From positions 868,001-932,000 of the forward strand of contig CAWAJR010000003.1 in the NCBI GenBank assembly GCA_963782465.1: 64,000 nt of DNA, in the 5' to 3' direction. The translations under genes and the position numbers were made by a program. Below are positions 25,474-35,060 of the stretch, in pieces. Position 1 is the first letter of the stretch. Every line of letters begins with the position of its first letter. The stretch comes from JAODBJ01 sp963782465. Its GTDB lineage: Bacteria > Actinomycetota > Acidimicrobiia > IMCC26256 > PALSA-610. The notes beneath the pieces are model-generated. The model was not told where the DNA came from. It searched no databases and saw only the letters and a list, made by a program, of their open reading frames with translations.

Positions 25474-26640
25474 CTACTCGCCGAGATGCCAGATACGCGC
25501 CGCGTTGCCGCCGACGATCTTGTCGCGCTCCTCGGCGGCGATGTTGCCCATCGAGTCTTCGATCGACTTGCGCGAGTACGGCCAGTCGTTGCCGTGATGC
25601 GGGTAGTCGGACGACCACATCATGTTGTCGACACCCACCCGGTGCCGCAGCTCGACGCCGCTGCGGTCGGTGATGAAGCTGGCCGCGTTGTTCTGGTACC
25701 AGTAGTACGACGGCGGCTGCTTGATCGGCAGGTCGCCCCAGTTGCGGTTGCGCCAGTAACGGTCGTCGAGACATTCGATGAAGTGCGGCAACCAACCGAC
25801 ACCGGTTTCGATCCACGCGATCTGCAATTCGGGGAAGCGATCGAACACGCCGGTGAAGAGCATCGAGGTGATGTTCCCGGCGGCCATGGAGAACACGTGG
25901 CTCATCCCGCCGATCGCCTTGGCGCGCGTCTGCTCGCTCGACATGTCGTAGAGGGCGTTGCCTCTCGACGCGGCGGCCTTGCGGCTCGCGCTGCGCTGCT
26001 TGCGGCTGATGATGTTGATGTGGATCGACACGGCAAGGCCCTCGTCGACGGCCGCGGCCCAGAAGGGGTCGTCGTCGCGCGACAGGTTGCCGGAACCCGA
26101 AGGCCAGTTGGAGATGAGCACGCCCTTCGCGCCGCGCGCTTTCGCCTTGCGCAACGAGTCGACCGCGACGTCGATCCCGAGCGACGGGATCTGCGCGAGG
26201 CCGATGAGGCGCGACGGGTCGGGCGCGCAGAACTCCTCGAACAGGAAATTGTTGTAGGCCTCGACACCGGCGAGCACGAAATCGTCGTCGTCGTCGCCGA
26301 GAAAATGGCTCATCGTGCGCTGCGGCGGGAAGAGCACCTCGGCATCGACACCGTCGATGTCCATGTCGTTCAACCGCTCGGCGCCGTTGTAACAACCGGC
26401 GCGCGCCTCTTCGTAGGTCACTCCGAACCACCGGAAGTTGTCCCACGCCATACCCGGAGTGGCGACCAGCCCGATGGGGTCGGGGTCGCCACCGACGGCG
26501 GTGAGCCACGCGTCGCCGCCGGCGACGTCCTTCACGAGCTTGGGCGCCTTCTCCTGGTATTTCGACGACAGCCAGTTCGACCAGATGTCGGGCGGTTCCA
26601 AGATGTGGCAGTCGGCGTCGACGATGCGGTACTGCGACAT
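25474..26640 (-). CDS. Amidohydrolase-2 family metal-dependent hydrolase
   Basis: A 388-residue TIM-barrel hydrolase. The metal-binding start VDADCHILEPPDIW, then SIHINIIS, ETGVGWLPHFIECLDDR and MWSSDYPHHGNDWP (metal aspartate) are all present. The family includes decarboxylases and hydrolases of ring-cleavage products (ACMSD-like). I chose ATG 26640, after GGGAGGAC, over ATG 26658. It is divergent from the CoA-transferase gene across a TGACG-type operator. A role in acyl-CoA or ring-fragment metabolism is likely; the reaction is unknown. Confidence 0.82.
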   Translation of the reverse strand: MSQYRIVDADCHILEPPDIWSNWLSSKYQEKAPKLVKDVAGGDAWLTAVGGDPDPIGLVATPGMAWDNFRWFGVTYEEARAGCYNGAERLNDMDIDGVDAEVLFPPQRTMSHFLGDDDDDFVLAGVEAYNNFLFEEFCAPDPSRLIGLAQIPSLGIDVAVDSLRKAKARGAKGVLISNWPSGSGNLSRDDDPFWAAAVDEGLAVSIHINIISRKQRSASRKAAASRGNALYDMSSEQTRAKAIGGMSHVFSMAAGNITSMLFTGVFDRFPELQIAWIETGVGWLPHFIECLDDRYWRNRNWGDLPIKQPPSYYWYQNNAASFITDRSGVELRHRVGVDNMMWSSDYPHHGNDWPYSRKSIEDSMGNIAAEERDKIVGGNAARIWHLGE

Positions 26641-26711
26641 TCGGCCTGTCCTCCCCATTTCCGACTGCCTGCGGCGCTGCCCCGCCGGGGTGCCGCACGT
26701 CGGCCGTAATC

Positions 26712-26725
26712 TGACGTACGTGTCA
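26712..26725. promoter_or_regulatory. TGACG-N4-TGTCA operator candidate with fused -10
   Basis: TGACGTACGTGTCA has one mismatch from the TGACG-N4-CGTCA form. TAATCT at 26707-26712 would be a -10 hexamer whose last T is the first base of the palindrome. The site lies between the divergent amidohydrolase and CoA-transferase genes, 21 bases before the latter. Confidence 0.6.
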
Positions 26726-26745
26726 GCTTACCCGGGAGGGCCTCC

Positions 26746-29020
26746 GTGACGAACCCGCTCCTCGAAGGCCTGGTCGTGCTCGATCTCGGTGACGACCCCG
26801 CGGCGCGCGCGGCGAGGGTGCTCGGCGACCTCGGAGCCTCGGTGATCCGGGTCGTCCCGCCGGGCGGAGACGTGCTCGACGTTCCGGGCAACGGCCTCCG
26901 TTCGCGGGCGTGGACCGCTCGCTCCCAGGTGCAAGCGCTCGCGGCCGACGACCCCGCGTTCGACCAGGCGCTCCGCTACGCCGACGTCGTGTTCGACACG
27001 CCCGGCCGAACCGGCGTGCACCACGTCGACCCGGGCCGGGCGCCGCAGGCGGTATGGGTGACGATCACACCGTTCGGCGCGACGGGGCCGCGGGCGGGAT
27101 GGCAGGCGTCCGATCTCGGCGTGATGGCCGCGAGCGGGAACATGTTCTGCACCGGCGATCCCGATCGCGCGCCGGTGCGCTGCACCGAGCCGACCGCCTA
27201 CGCGCACACCGGGCCGGAAGCCGCGTTCGCGGCGCTCAGCGCGCTATGGGTCGGCGGCGGGCAGCGGGTCGACGTGTCGATGCAAGAGGTCGTGCTCGTC
27301 GCGAACATGGTCGGCGTCGGGCGCTACGCCACATCGGGGTTCCGCGGATCGCGGCGCGGGGCGAACATCGGCCGCACGCGCGAGATCTGGCCGACGAAAG
27401 ACGGCTTCGTGAGCTTCGGGCTACGCGGCGGCAAGGCGCGCGTACCGAGCCTGCAATTGCTGAGCAGACTCGTCGGCGACGAGGCGATGCTCGCGCGCGA
27501 CTGGAACGCGTTCAGCCCGAACACCGCAACCGACGACGAGCTGCGCGCGATCGAGCGCCCCGTCGCCGACTACTTCGCCCGCCACACGATGCGCGAGCTC
27601 TACGAGATCGCCTGCGAGACGAACATGATGCTCGCGCCGGCCAACACGCCACCCGAGATCTACGCGTCGGCACAACTGGCCGCGCGCGATTTCTTCGCCC
27701 CCCTCGCGGGCATCGATCGCTTCCCCCACCACTTCACGTCGGTCCGCCACCCTCGGTTTGCAGCTGAGGGCGCGCCGACCGGCTCGCCCAGCAGCAAACC
27801 GGGAAAGGGCGGGGGCGCGTGGGCGGGGATGAACCTCCTCGAGTTCGGATCGGGGGCGGCGGGCCGATCGCGACGCGCTTCTTCGCGGAGCACGGCGCGA
27901 CGGTGTTGCGGGTCGAGTCGCGCAGCCGCCCCGACTTCCTGCGCGTCTACGCACTCGGGCCGAACAACCCGCATGGCCTCGAGGGTTCCGACATGTACGA
28001 CGGCCTCAACGTCGGCAAGCGCAACGTCACGTTCAACCTGAAGGACCCGCGCGGGTCGCGCTGGTGAAGCGGCTCGTCACCGAATGGGCCGACGCGGTCT
28101 GCGAGAACTTCGCGCCGCGGGCCATGAAGGGCTTCGGCCTCGACTACGACTCGCTCAGCGAGATCAAACCCGACCTCGTCATGATCAGCGCGTGCCTGAA
28201 CGGCCAGACCGGTCCGCACAAGGACTACCCGGGGTTCGGCGGCCAGGGCGCCGCGCTCTCCGGGTACAACGCGCTCACCGGTTGGCCCGATCGGGAACCG
28301 GTCGGCCCGCACGGCACCATCACCGATTCGCTCGCACCGCGATATGTCGCGGCGGCGCTCGCGGCCGGGATGCACTACCGACGCCGCACCGGTCTCGGCG
28401 TCTACTTCGACTTGTCGCAGGTGGAATCGGCACTGCACTCGCTGACGCCCTGGCTGCTCGACTACGAGGTCAACGGCGTTGTGCGCGTACGCGACGGCAA
28501 CCGCCATCCGCGGGCCGTCCCCCACGGCGCGTTCCCCTGCGCCGACGAAGACGGCCGGGGCGACCGGTGGGTCGCGATCGCGTGCTGGACCGACGACGAA
28601 TGGGCGCGGCTTGCGGCGCGCCTCGGCGTCGACGATCCGAGCCTCGCGACCTTCTGGGCTCGCGCGGCTCGGATCGACGAGGTGGAGAAGCTCGTCGCGG
28701 GCTGGACCGTCGCGCGGTCACGCGCCGAGATCGCCGACGCCCTGCAGGCCGACGGGATCGAAGCCGTCCCGGTGTGCGACTTCGGCGACCTTCACGACGA
28801 CCCGCAACTCGCGCACCGCGCCCATTTCGTGCCGCTCACCCACCCGTTCATGGGTGACAACCTCTACGAGCGCAACGGGTTCAGGCTCTCGAACGCGCCG
28901 AGCGGCTACGACCGCGCCGGCCCGACGCTCGGCCAGGACAACGAGTGGGTGCTGGGCGACGTCCTCGGTCTCTCCCCCGCCGAGGTCGAGGCGCTCGCCA
29001 CGACCGGCGCGCTCGAGTAG
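26746..29020 (+). CDS. Double-domain family III (CaiB/BaiF) CoA-transferase (two frameshifts)
   Basis: Two CoA-transferase III domains in one reading unit of about 758 residues. The first runs from GTG 26746 (LLEGLVVLDLGDDPAARAARVLGDLGASVIR). The second begins near 27830 (MNLLEFGSGAAG, PIATRFFAEHGATVLRVESRS, GLNVGKRNVTFNLKDPRG, CENFAPRAMKGFGLDYDSL). One base is missing near 27864 (GGGCC should be GGGCCC) and one near 28055 (GGG should be GGGG); restoring both joins three frames. Family III enzymes move CoA between acyl groups. It could be two genes, but no stop or start separates the halves after correction. Confidence 0.78.
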
Positions 29021-29046
29021 CCCCCCTGGGTTGTCCTGGCGGGAGT

Positions 29047-29865
29047 TCAGGGGGCGAAGCCGGGGAGCATCGACTGCAACCAGGCCTCGTCGGAGGGCGC
29101 GGCGCGCCAGCCGTCGATCAGCCCGTTACTCAACGGGTCGCAGCCGTAACGCAGCGGCCCGTTGTCGTCGAGGATCGCGTTCGCGATGGCACGCGCGGCA
29201 TCGGCCGTCGGCGTGTACATGTCGCGGATGCCCTGGCGGCTCTCCCACATGCGTTGCGCGATCTTTTCGTAGCGCTCGTCGTCGATCGCGGCGGCGGGCC
29301 GGTCGGACGTGCTGAGCATGTCGGTGGCGATGGGGCCGGGCATGATCTCGACGACCCGGATCCCGAACGGTTTCACCTCCGCCATCAACGACTCTCCGAG
29401 TGCCATCACCGCGGCCTTGCTCGCGCGGTACGCGCCGAGGAACGGCACCGGCGCAAGGATCGACGACGACGTGACGTTGCAGATCACGCCGCCGCCGCTG
29501 TCGCGCAACTTGGGGATCGCCCGTTGCGTGACCTGCACGAGACCGAGCACGTTGGTCTCGAACATCCGCCGCCAGATGTCGATGGGCATCGTCTCGATCG
29601 GCAGGTTCTCGTCTTCGACGCCGGCGTTGTTCACCAGTACTCGCAAGCCGTCGGGGAGGTCGATGGTCGACGCGTCGGTGACGTCGAGGCGCTCGACGCG
29701 AAGCGTGCCGGCGCCGCCGTCGGCTTCGCTCGGCAGCGTGGCGCCGTCGCCCGGGTTCCGCATCGTCGCGACGACGTCGAACCCGCGTTTGGCCAATTCG
29801 ATCGCGACCGCGCGGCCGATCCCTCGGCTCGCACCAGTGACGACGGCAATCCCCGAAGCGTCCAT
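29047..29865 (-). CDS. Short-chain dehydrogenase/reductase
   Basis: A 272-residue SDR. The cofactor motif is TGASRGIG near residue 10, the NAG segment LVNNAGVEDENLP follows, and the catalytic YRASK lies near residue 155. It probably oxidises or reduces an alcohol/ketone with NAD(P). ATG 29865 is used rather than the upstream start at 29901, because conserved sequence begins at IAVVTGASRG. It converges with the CoA-transferase gene and is divergent from fadE30. Confidence 0.78.
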   Translation of the reverse strand: MDASGIAVVTGASRGIGRAVAIELAKRGFDVVATMRNPGDGATLPSEADGGAGTLRVERLDVTDASTIDLPDGLRVLVNNAGVEDENLPIETMPIDIWRRMFETNVLGLVQVTQRAIPKLRDSGGGVICNVTSSSILAPVPFLGAYRASKAAVMALGESLMAEVKPFGIRVVEIMPGPIATDMLSTSDRPAAAIDDERYEKIAQRMWESRQGIRDMYTPTADAARAIANAILDDNGPLRYGCDPLSNGLIDGWRAAPSDEAWLQSMLPGFAP

Positions 29866-29933
29866 ACGGAGTTCGTAGCGGAGGGGAACCGTGCCGGGCA
29901 AACAGGGCGCGCGTTGGTAGGGTCCGCGGCGTC

Positions 29934-31112
29934 GTGGACCTGCGATTCACCCCCGAACAAGAAGCGTTCCGGGCCGACGCGCGGGCGTGGCTCACCGATC
30001 GCCTCGAGGGCCGCTTCGCCAAGGTGCGCGGCCGCGGTGGGCCGGGCGACGAGCACGAGTTGTTCGACGAACGGGCCGAATGGGAGCAGGAGCTCGGGCG
30101 GCACCGCTGGATCGGTCTCGGGTGGCCGGCGGCCTACGGCGGGCGCGGCGCGACGCTCGTCGAACAGGTGATCTTCTACGAGGAGTACGCGCGCGCCGGC
30201 GGGCCGGGCCGGGTCGGCATCGTCGGCGAAGGGTTGCTCGGCCCGACGATCGTGCACTTCGGTTCCGATGCGCAGAAGCACCGGTTCCTGCCCGGAATCC
30301 TCGAAGGAACCGAGATCTGGTGCCAGGGGTACTCGGAGCCGAACGCGGGCTCCGACCTCGCCAACGTGCAGACCCGCGCCGAACTCGACGGCGCCGAGTG
30401 GGTGATCACGGGCCAGAAAGTGTGGACGTCGCTCGCGACGTGGGCGCAGTGGATCTTCATGCTCTGCCGGACCGACCGCGAAGCACCCAAGCACAAAGGC
30501 ATCTCGTACCTGCTCGTCCCGATGCGCCAACCCGGTATCGACGTGCGGCCGATCGTGCAGATCACCGGCCACAGCGAGTTCAACGAGACCTTCTTCGACG
30601 GGGCGCGTACCGCAGCCGACAACGTGGTCGGCGAAGTGAACGGCGGGTGGCGTGTCGCGATGGGGACGCTCGCCTTCGAACGGGGCGCGTCGACGCTCGG
30701 TCAGCAGTTGTCGTTCGAGAACGAGCTGCGCGACATCACTGCGCTCGCGCAGCGCAACGGCCTCGCGGCCGACCCGGTGTTCCGGCAGCGGCTCGCGGGC
30801 GCGTGGATCACGCTGCGCGTGATGCGGTACCACGCGCTGCGGACGTTGCCGTTGATGGAGCACGGCACCCTCACCCGCGAGACGTCGATCCACAAGTTGT
30901 TGTGGGCGCCGTTCCACCGCTCGTTGGGCGAACTCGCGATCGACGCGCTGGGCGCGGCCGGCGTGGCCGGCGACGCGGGAGACGACGCAGGCGATCGCTT
31001 CGCCCGCCTGTTCCTCTACACGCGCGCCGACACGATCTACGGCGGCGCGAACCAGGTGCAACGCAACATCATCGGCGAGCAGGCGCTCGGCCTCCCCCGA
31101 GAACCGAGGTGA
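29934..31112 (+). CDS. fadE30: Acyl-CoA dehydrogenase, FadE30-like
   Basis: A 392-residue FAD flavoprotein. GGPGDEHELFDERAEWEQEL, WCQGYSEPNAGSDLANVQT, GQKVWTSLATWAQW, PIVQITGHSEFNETFFDGARTAADNVVG and DTIYGGANQVQRNIIGEQALGLPRE match remembered FadE30 (Rv3560c). FadE30 oxidises the CoA ester of HIP, the steroid remnant with rings C and D. GTG 29934 follows a TAGGGT hexamer by 11 bases, consistent with a nearly leaderless message. It is followed four bases later by ipdF, the same pair order as in mycobacteria. Confidence 0.87.
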   Translation: MDLRFTPEQEAFRADARAWLTDRLEGRFAKVRGRGGPGDEHELFDERAEWEQELGRHRWIGLGWPAAYGGRGATLVEQVIFYEEYARAGGPGRVGIVGEGLLGPTIVHFGSDAQKHRFLPGILEGTEIWCQGYSEPNAGSDLANVQTRAELDGAEWVITGQKVWTSLATWAQWIFMLCRTDREAPKHKGISYLLVPMRQPGIDVRPIVQITGHSEFNETFFDGARTAADNVVGEVNGGWRVAMGTLAFERGASTLGQQLSFENELRDITALAQRNGLAADPVFRQRLAGAWITLRVMRYHALRTLPLMEHGTLTRETSIHKLLWAPFHRSLGELAIDALGAAGVAGDAGDDAGDRFARLFLYTRADTIYGGANQVQRNIIGEQALGLPREPR

Positions 31113-31116
31113 ACGA

Positions 31117-31896
31117 GTGAGCGTGACCCCGCCCTACCCGGAGGCGCACGGCCTCCTCGCCGGCAAGACGGTGCTCATCACCGCCGCGGCCGGCACCGGC
31201 ATCGGTTTCGCGACGGCGAAGCGTTGCGCGGAGGAAGGCGCGCGGGTGGCGATCAGCGACATCCACGAGCGCCGTCTGGGGGAAGCGGCCGACGCCCTCG
31301 CGGAGGCGACGGGAACCCGCCCGCCCGCGTTCGTCGGCAACGTGGCGGTGGAAGACGACGTGCAAGCGTTGTTCGGCAACACGGTCGACGCGTTCGGCGC
31401 GATCGACGTGGTGATCAACAACGCGGGCCTCGGTGGCACCGCGAACCTCGCTGACATGACCGACGAGCAATGGTTCCCGGTCGTCGATGTGACGCTCAAC
31501 GGCACGATGCGCATGATGCGCGCCGCGTTGCGCCACATGATGCCGCGTGGCCGCGGGGTGATCGTGAACAACGCGTCGGTCGTCGGCTGGCGCGCACAGG
31601 AAGGACAGTCGCACTACGCAGCGGCGAAGGCGGGCGTGATGGCCCTCACCCGCTGCGCAGCACTCGAAGCCGCGCACTCGGGCGTGCGGATCAACGCGGT
31701 CGCGCCGTCACTCGCGATGCACCCGTTCCTGGCCAAGGTCACGACCGACGAACTGCTCGCCGAGCTCACCACCCGCGAGGCGTTCGGCCGCGCCGCCGAA
31801 CCGTGGGAGGTCGCGAACGTGATGGTGTTCCTCGCGAGCGACTACTCGTCGTACATGACCGGCGAGATCGTCTCCGTCAGCAGCCAGCACCCCTGA
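31117..31896 (+). CDS. ipdF: SDR dehydrogenase of HIP degradation, IpdF-like
   Basis: A 259-residue SDR. VLITAAAGTGIGFATAKR, ISDIHERRLGEAADAL, NNASVVGWRAQEGQSHYAAAKAGVMALTRCAALEAA and FGRAAEPWEVANVMVFLASDYSSYMTGEIVSVSSQHP match remembered IpdF (Rv3559c). The catalytic tyrosine is about Y167 and lysine K171. IpdF oxidises the hydroxyl group of the 5-hydroxy HIC-CoA intermediate. Start GTG 31117. It is coupled to fadE30. Confidence 0.87.
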   Translation: MSVTPPYPEAHGLLAGKTVLITAAAGTGIGFATAKRCAEEGARVAISDIHERRLGEAADALAEATGTRPPAFVGNVAVEDDVQALFGNTVDAFGAIDVVINNAGLGGTANLADMTDEQWFPVVDVTLNGTMRMMRAALRHMMPRGRGVIVNNASVVGWRAQEGQSHYAAAKAGVMALTRCAALEAAHSGVRINAVAPSLAMHPFLAKVTTDELLAELTTREAFGRAAEPWEVANVMVFLASDYSSYMTGEIVSVSSQHP

Positions 31897-31900
31897 CCGA

Positions 31901-31943
31901 CGTGCGTCGATAGCTATCGCTATGCGATAGCTATCGACGCACG
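31901..31943. repeat. Tandem-palindrome repeat, copy 1 (CGATAGCTATCG)
   Basis: Perfect 20-bp arms around a TAT loop: the left arm ends GCGTCGATAGCTATCGC and the right arm is its reverse complement. Each arm itself contains the 12-bp palindrome CGATAGCTATCG. It lies between the convergent ipdF and SDR genes and encodes the last codons (VRR, stop) of the SDR. A bidirectional terminator or REP-like element is plausible. Two more copies lie at 56203 and 58416. Confidence 0.75.
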
Positions 31944-32710
31944 TTCTGGGCGGCGTCGGCGTAGGCGGGGCGTTCGCCACCGCCGTGCACGAGCACGTTC
32001 GCGCCGCTGACGTAACGGGCGAGCGGGGACGCGAGGAACAGGCACACGTCGGCGACATCGGCCGGGTCGGCCATCCGGCCGAGCGGCACCGTCGCGCCGA
32101 CCGCGGCGATGCCGGCCTCGTCACCGTAGAAGAGGTGGGCCTGCTCGGTGACGACGAGCCCGACCGTGACCGCGTTCACGCGCACTTCGGGCGCGAGTTC
32201 GACCGCCAGGGTCTGGGTGAGGTTGAGCAGGCCCGCCTTCGCCGCGCCGTAGGCGGCGGTGGTCGGCGACGGCCGGACACCGCTCACGCTGGCGATGTTC
32301 ACGATGCTGCCGCCGCCGTCCTGGTCGCGCATGACGGCGTACACCTTCTGCGCGAACAGCAGGGGCGCGACGAGGTTCAGTTCGATGATGGCTCGCGAGA
32401 ACTTCGGCGACGCGGTCGCGGTGTCGGCGGGGGGCGACCCACCGGCGTTGTTGACCAGCACGTCGATTCGCCCGCACCGTTCGAGCGTGAATGCCACCAC
32501 CCGGTCGATCTCGTCCGCGTCGCGCACGTCGGCGGCGATGAACCGGGCCTGGCGGTCACCCGCGGCGGGCAAGGTTTCGGGTTCGTGCCGGCAGCAGACG
32601 ACGACATCGGCGCCGGCCTCGAGAAAGCGGGTCGCGATACCGCGACCGACGCCACGGCAGCCGCCGGTGACGATGACCGCCCGCCCTTGGAAATCGAGTT
32701 CGTTGCTCAT
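31931..32710 (-). CDS. SDR dehydrogenase, Rv3549c-like
   Basis: A 259-residue SDR. VIVTGGCRGVGRGIATRF, NNAGGSPPADTAT, IIELNLVAPLLFAQ, GGSIVNIASVSGVRPSPTTAAYGAAKAG and VVTEQAHLFYGDEAGIAAVGATVPLGRMADPAD resemble the mycobacterial KstR2-regulon protein Rv3549c. It is expected to act on a CoA-linked ring C/D intermediate. The ATG at 32710 overlaps the CoxL stop (ATGA), so the two are translationally coupled. Its C-terminal codons lie in the palindromic repeat. Confidence 0.8.
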   Translation of the reverse strand: MSNELDFQGRAVIVTGGCRGVGRGIATRFLEAGADVVVCCRHEPETLPAAGDRQARFIAADVRDADEIDRVVAFTLERCGRIDVLVNNAGGSPPADTATASPKFSRAIIELNLVAPLLFAQKVYAVMRDQDGGGSIVNIASVSGVRPSPTTAAYGAAKAGLLNLTQTLAVELAPEVRVNAVTVGLVVTEQAHLFYGDEAGIAAVGATVPLGRMADPADVADVCLFLASPLARYVSGANVLVHGGGERPAYADAAQNVRR

Positions 32711-34992
32711 GGCCTCTCGTTCATCGCTCGCCAGATCCGCTCGGGCGTGCACGGCATGTCGACGTGGCGTACACCGAGATGCGCGAGCGCGTCGACGATT
32801 GCGTTCTGCACCGCGGGCGTCGCGCCGATCGTCCCCGCTTCGCCGATGCCTTTCACGCCCAGCGGGTTGAGCGGCGTCGGTGTTTCCATCTCGACCCGCT
32901 CGAAGCTCGGGAACTCGGCTGCCGACGGGAACGCGTAGTCCATGAAGTTGGCGGTGAGCGGGTTCCCGTCGTCGTCGAAACAGACTGCTTCCCAGAGGGC
33001 TTGGGCCGCACCTTGCGCGACGCCGCCGTGCACCTGGCCGTCGACGACGAGCCGGTTCATGATGCGGCCGGCGTCGTCGCACGCGACGTGGCGGGCCAGC
33101 ACCGCCTTCCCCGTGTCGCGGTCGATTTCGACGACCGCGACGTGCGCGCCGAACGGGAACGTGCCGGCCGGGGGTTCGAAGTCGTAGGCGGCCTGCAAGG
33201 TGGCGGTGTTCCCGTCGCCCGATGTCGCGGCGGTGCGCGCGAACTCGGTACCGACGTCGGCCCACGAACGGGTGACCGCCGGCGTCCCGACGACGTGGAA
33301 CTGCCCGGTGTCGCGGTCGAGGGTGATGTCGTCGGGGTTCGCCTCCAGGAGTTCGGCTGCGAGGTCGCGCGCGATGCGCACGAGTTCCTCGGCCGCCCCG
33401 ACGACGGCCGACCCGCCGGCCTGCAACGAGCGCGAGCCGCCGGTGCCGTTCCCGCGCGGGATGTCGTCGGTGTCGCCGTGCCGCACCTCGATGCGGTCCA
33501 TCGGGATGCCGGTCGCGTCGGACGCGAGCATTGCGAACACGGTCGCGTGGCCCTGCCCATGAGGCGAGGTGCCGGTGCGCACGACCGCGCGGCCGTCGGG
33601 CAAGACCTCGACACTGCCGTACTCCGGCTCTCCCCCGCCGTTGGTGATCTCGACGTACGACGACACGCCGATGCCGAGCAACGCGCCGTCGCCCGCCTCG
33701 CGCCGGCGGGCCTGCTCGGCCCGGAGATCGTCGTAGCCCGCGGCGGCCAGCACCCGATCGAGGGCACCTTCGTAGTCGCCGCTGTCGTAGGTCGCGCGCG
33801 TCGGCGTGGTGTACGGGAACACATCGGGGGCGATGAAGTTGCGCCGCCGTACCTCGGTCGGCGCCATGCCGATCTCGGCCGCGAAGCGGTCGACCATCCG
33901 TTCGATCGCCGCGGTCGCTTCCGGGCGCCCCGCGCCGCGGTAGGCGCCGATCGGTGTGGTGTTCGTGACGACGGCCGTGATCTCGACGTCGACGTTCTGC
34001 AGCGCGTAGACACCGGGCGCCATCATCCGCGTGAGGAACGGCAGCATCGCGCCCTCTTCCGGGTAGGCGCCGGCGTCCTGGATGATCCGCAACCGGTACG
34101 CGAGCAACGTCCCGTCGCGCGTCCCGCCGAGCGTCGCGTACTGCACCTGCCCGCGACCGTGACCGAGCGCCTGCATCGACTCCGTACGCGTCTCGCCCCA
34201 ACGCAGGGCGCGCCCGACGCGCCGGGCCAACCATCCGATCAGGATCTCTTCGGGGTAGGTGCCGCTCTTCGCGCCGAACCCACCGCCGACATCCGGCGTG
34301 ATCACGTGCACCTGGTCGCGCTCCAACCCGAGCGCGACGGCCAGACCGTTGCGGGTGTGGTGCGGGTTCTGCGTGCACGCCCACTGCGTGAGCCGGCCGT
34401 CGGGCCCGATGCGCGCCGCGGCGGCGCGCACTTCGAGCGGGGCCGGCGCGACCCGCTGGTTCACGATCCGTTCGGTCACCACCACATCGCAGCCGTCGAA
34501 GAGCTCATCGCCCTTGCGCAGGGGCGCGTGCATGGCGACGTTCGTGCCCGCCTCGGGGAAGAGCACGGTTGCGCCGTCGATCGCGGCTTCCGGGTCGACG
34601 ACCGCGGGCAGCGGGTCGTAGTCGACGACGATCGCCTCCGCCGCGTCGACGGCCTGCGCCCTCGTTTCCGCGACGACCGCCGCAACCGGCTCGCCGACGA
34701 AACGTACGACGTCGCGCGCGAGGAGCGGGCGGGTCATCGACGGAGGCATGCGCTCGTGCCCCGGCGGGCGCTCGTCGAGCTCGACGTCGGCCTCGGTGAC
34801 GATGTCGATGACGCCCGGCATCGCGCGGGCCGCGGCCGAGTCGATCTCGACGATCCGCGCGTGCGCGACCGTCGACCGTAGGTAGACGACGGTCGCGGCG
34901 CCGGGGAAGGGCAGGTTTTCGATATAGGTGCCGCCGCCGGTCAGGAAGCGCGGGTCCTCGGTGCGCAGCACGCGGGTGCCGAGAATGCTCAA
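32707..34992 (-). CDS. CoxL-type molybdopterin-binding large subunit (form II), orphan
   Basis: A 761-residue aldehyde-oxidase/xanthine-dehydrogenase family large subunit. GAYRGAGRPEA near residue 350 is the form II signature, not the AYxCSFR of true CO dehydrogenase. DVGGGFGAKSGTYPEE and GIGEAGTIGAT (catalytic glutamate about residue 715) are also present. Such enzymes hydroxylate aldehydes or heteroaromatic carbons with Moco. No FeS (CoxS) or FAD (CoxM) subunit is encoded in the window. TTG 34992 has AAGGA upstream. It heads an operon with the Rv3549c-like SDR and is divergent from ipdA. Confidence 0.85.
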   Translation of the reverse strand: MSILGTRVLRTEDPRFLTGGGTYIENLPFPGAATVVYLRSTVAHARIVEIDSAAARAMPGVIDIVTEADVELDERPPGHERMPPSMTRPLLARDVVRFVGEPVAAVVAETRAQAVDAAEAIVVDYDPLPAVVDPEAAIDGATVLFPEAGTNVAMHAPLRKGDELFDGCDVVVTERIVNQRVAPAPLEVRAAAARIGPDGRLTQWACTQNPHHTRNGLAVALGLERDQVHVITPDVGGGFGAKSGTYPEEILIGWLARRVGRALRWGETRTESMQALGHGRGQVQYATLGGTRDGTLLAYRLRIIQDAGAYPEEGAMLPFLTRMMAPGVYALQNVDVEITAVVTNTTPIGAYRGAGRPEATAAIERMVDRFAAEIGMAPTEVRRRNFIAPDVFPYTTPTRATYDSGDYEGALDRVLAAAGYDDLRAEQARRREAGDGALLGIGVSSYVEITNGGGEPEYGSVEVLPDGRAVVRTGTSPHGQGHATVFAMLASDATGIPMDRIEVRHGDTDDIPRGNGTGGSRSLQAGGSAVVGAAEELVRIARDLAAELLEANPDDITLDRDTGQFHVVGTPAVTRSWADVGTEFARTAATSGDGNTATLQAAYDFEPPAGTFPFGAHVAVVEIDRDTGKAVLARHVACDDAGRIMNRLVVDGQVHGGVAQGAAQALWEAVCFDDDGNPLTANFMDYAFPSAAEFPSFERVEMETPTPLNPLGVKGIGEAGTIGATPAVQNAIVDALAHLGVRHVDMPCTPERIWRAMNERP

Positions 34993-35023
34993 GCCGGTGT
35001 CCTTCTTGTAGCTTGCGGGCGAG

Positions 35024-35042
35024 ATCTGACGGCCCGTCAGAT
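35024..35042. promoter_or_regulatory. TGACG-type operator, 19-bp palindrome between coxL and ipdA
   Basis: ATCTGACGGCCCGTCAGAT is a perfect palindrome about one central base. The same 19 bases occur at 41260-41278. It lies in the 68-base gap between the divergent CoxL and ipdA genes, 18 bases before the ipdA ATG, so it can control both operons. Confidence 0.72.
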
Positions 35043-35060
35043 ATGGAGCGTCGCCCCAGC

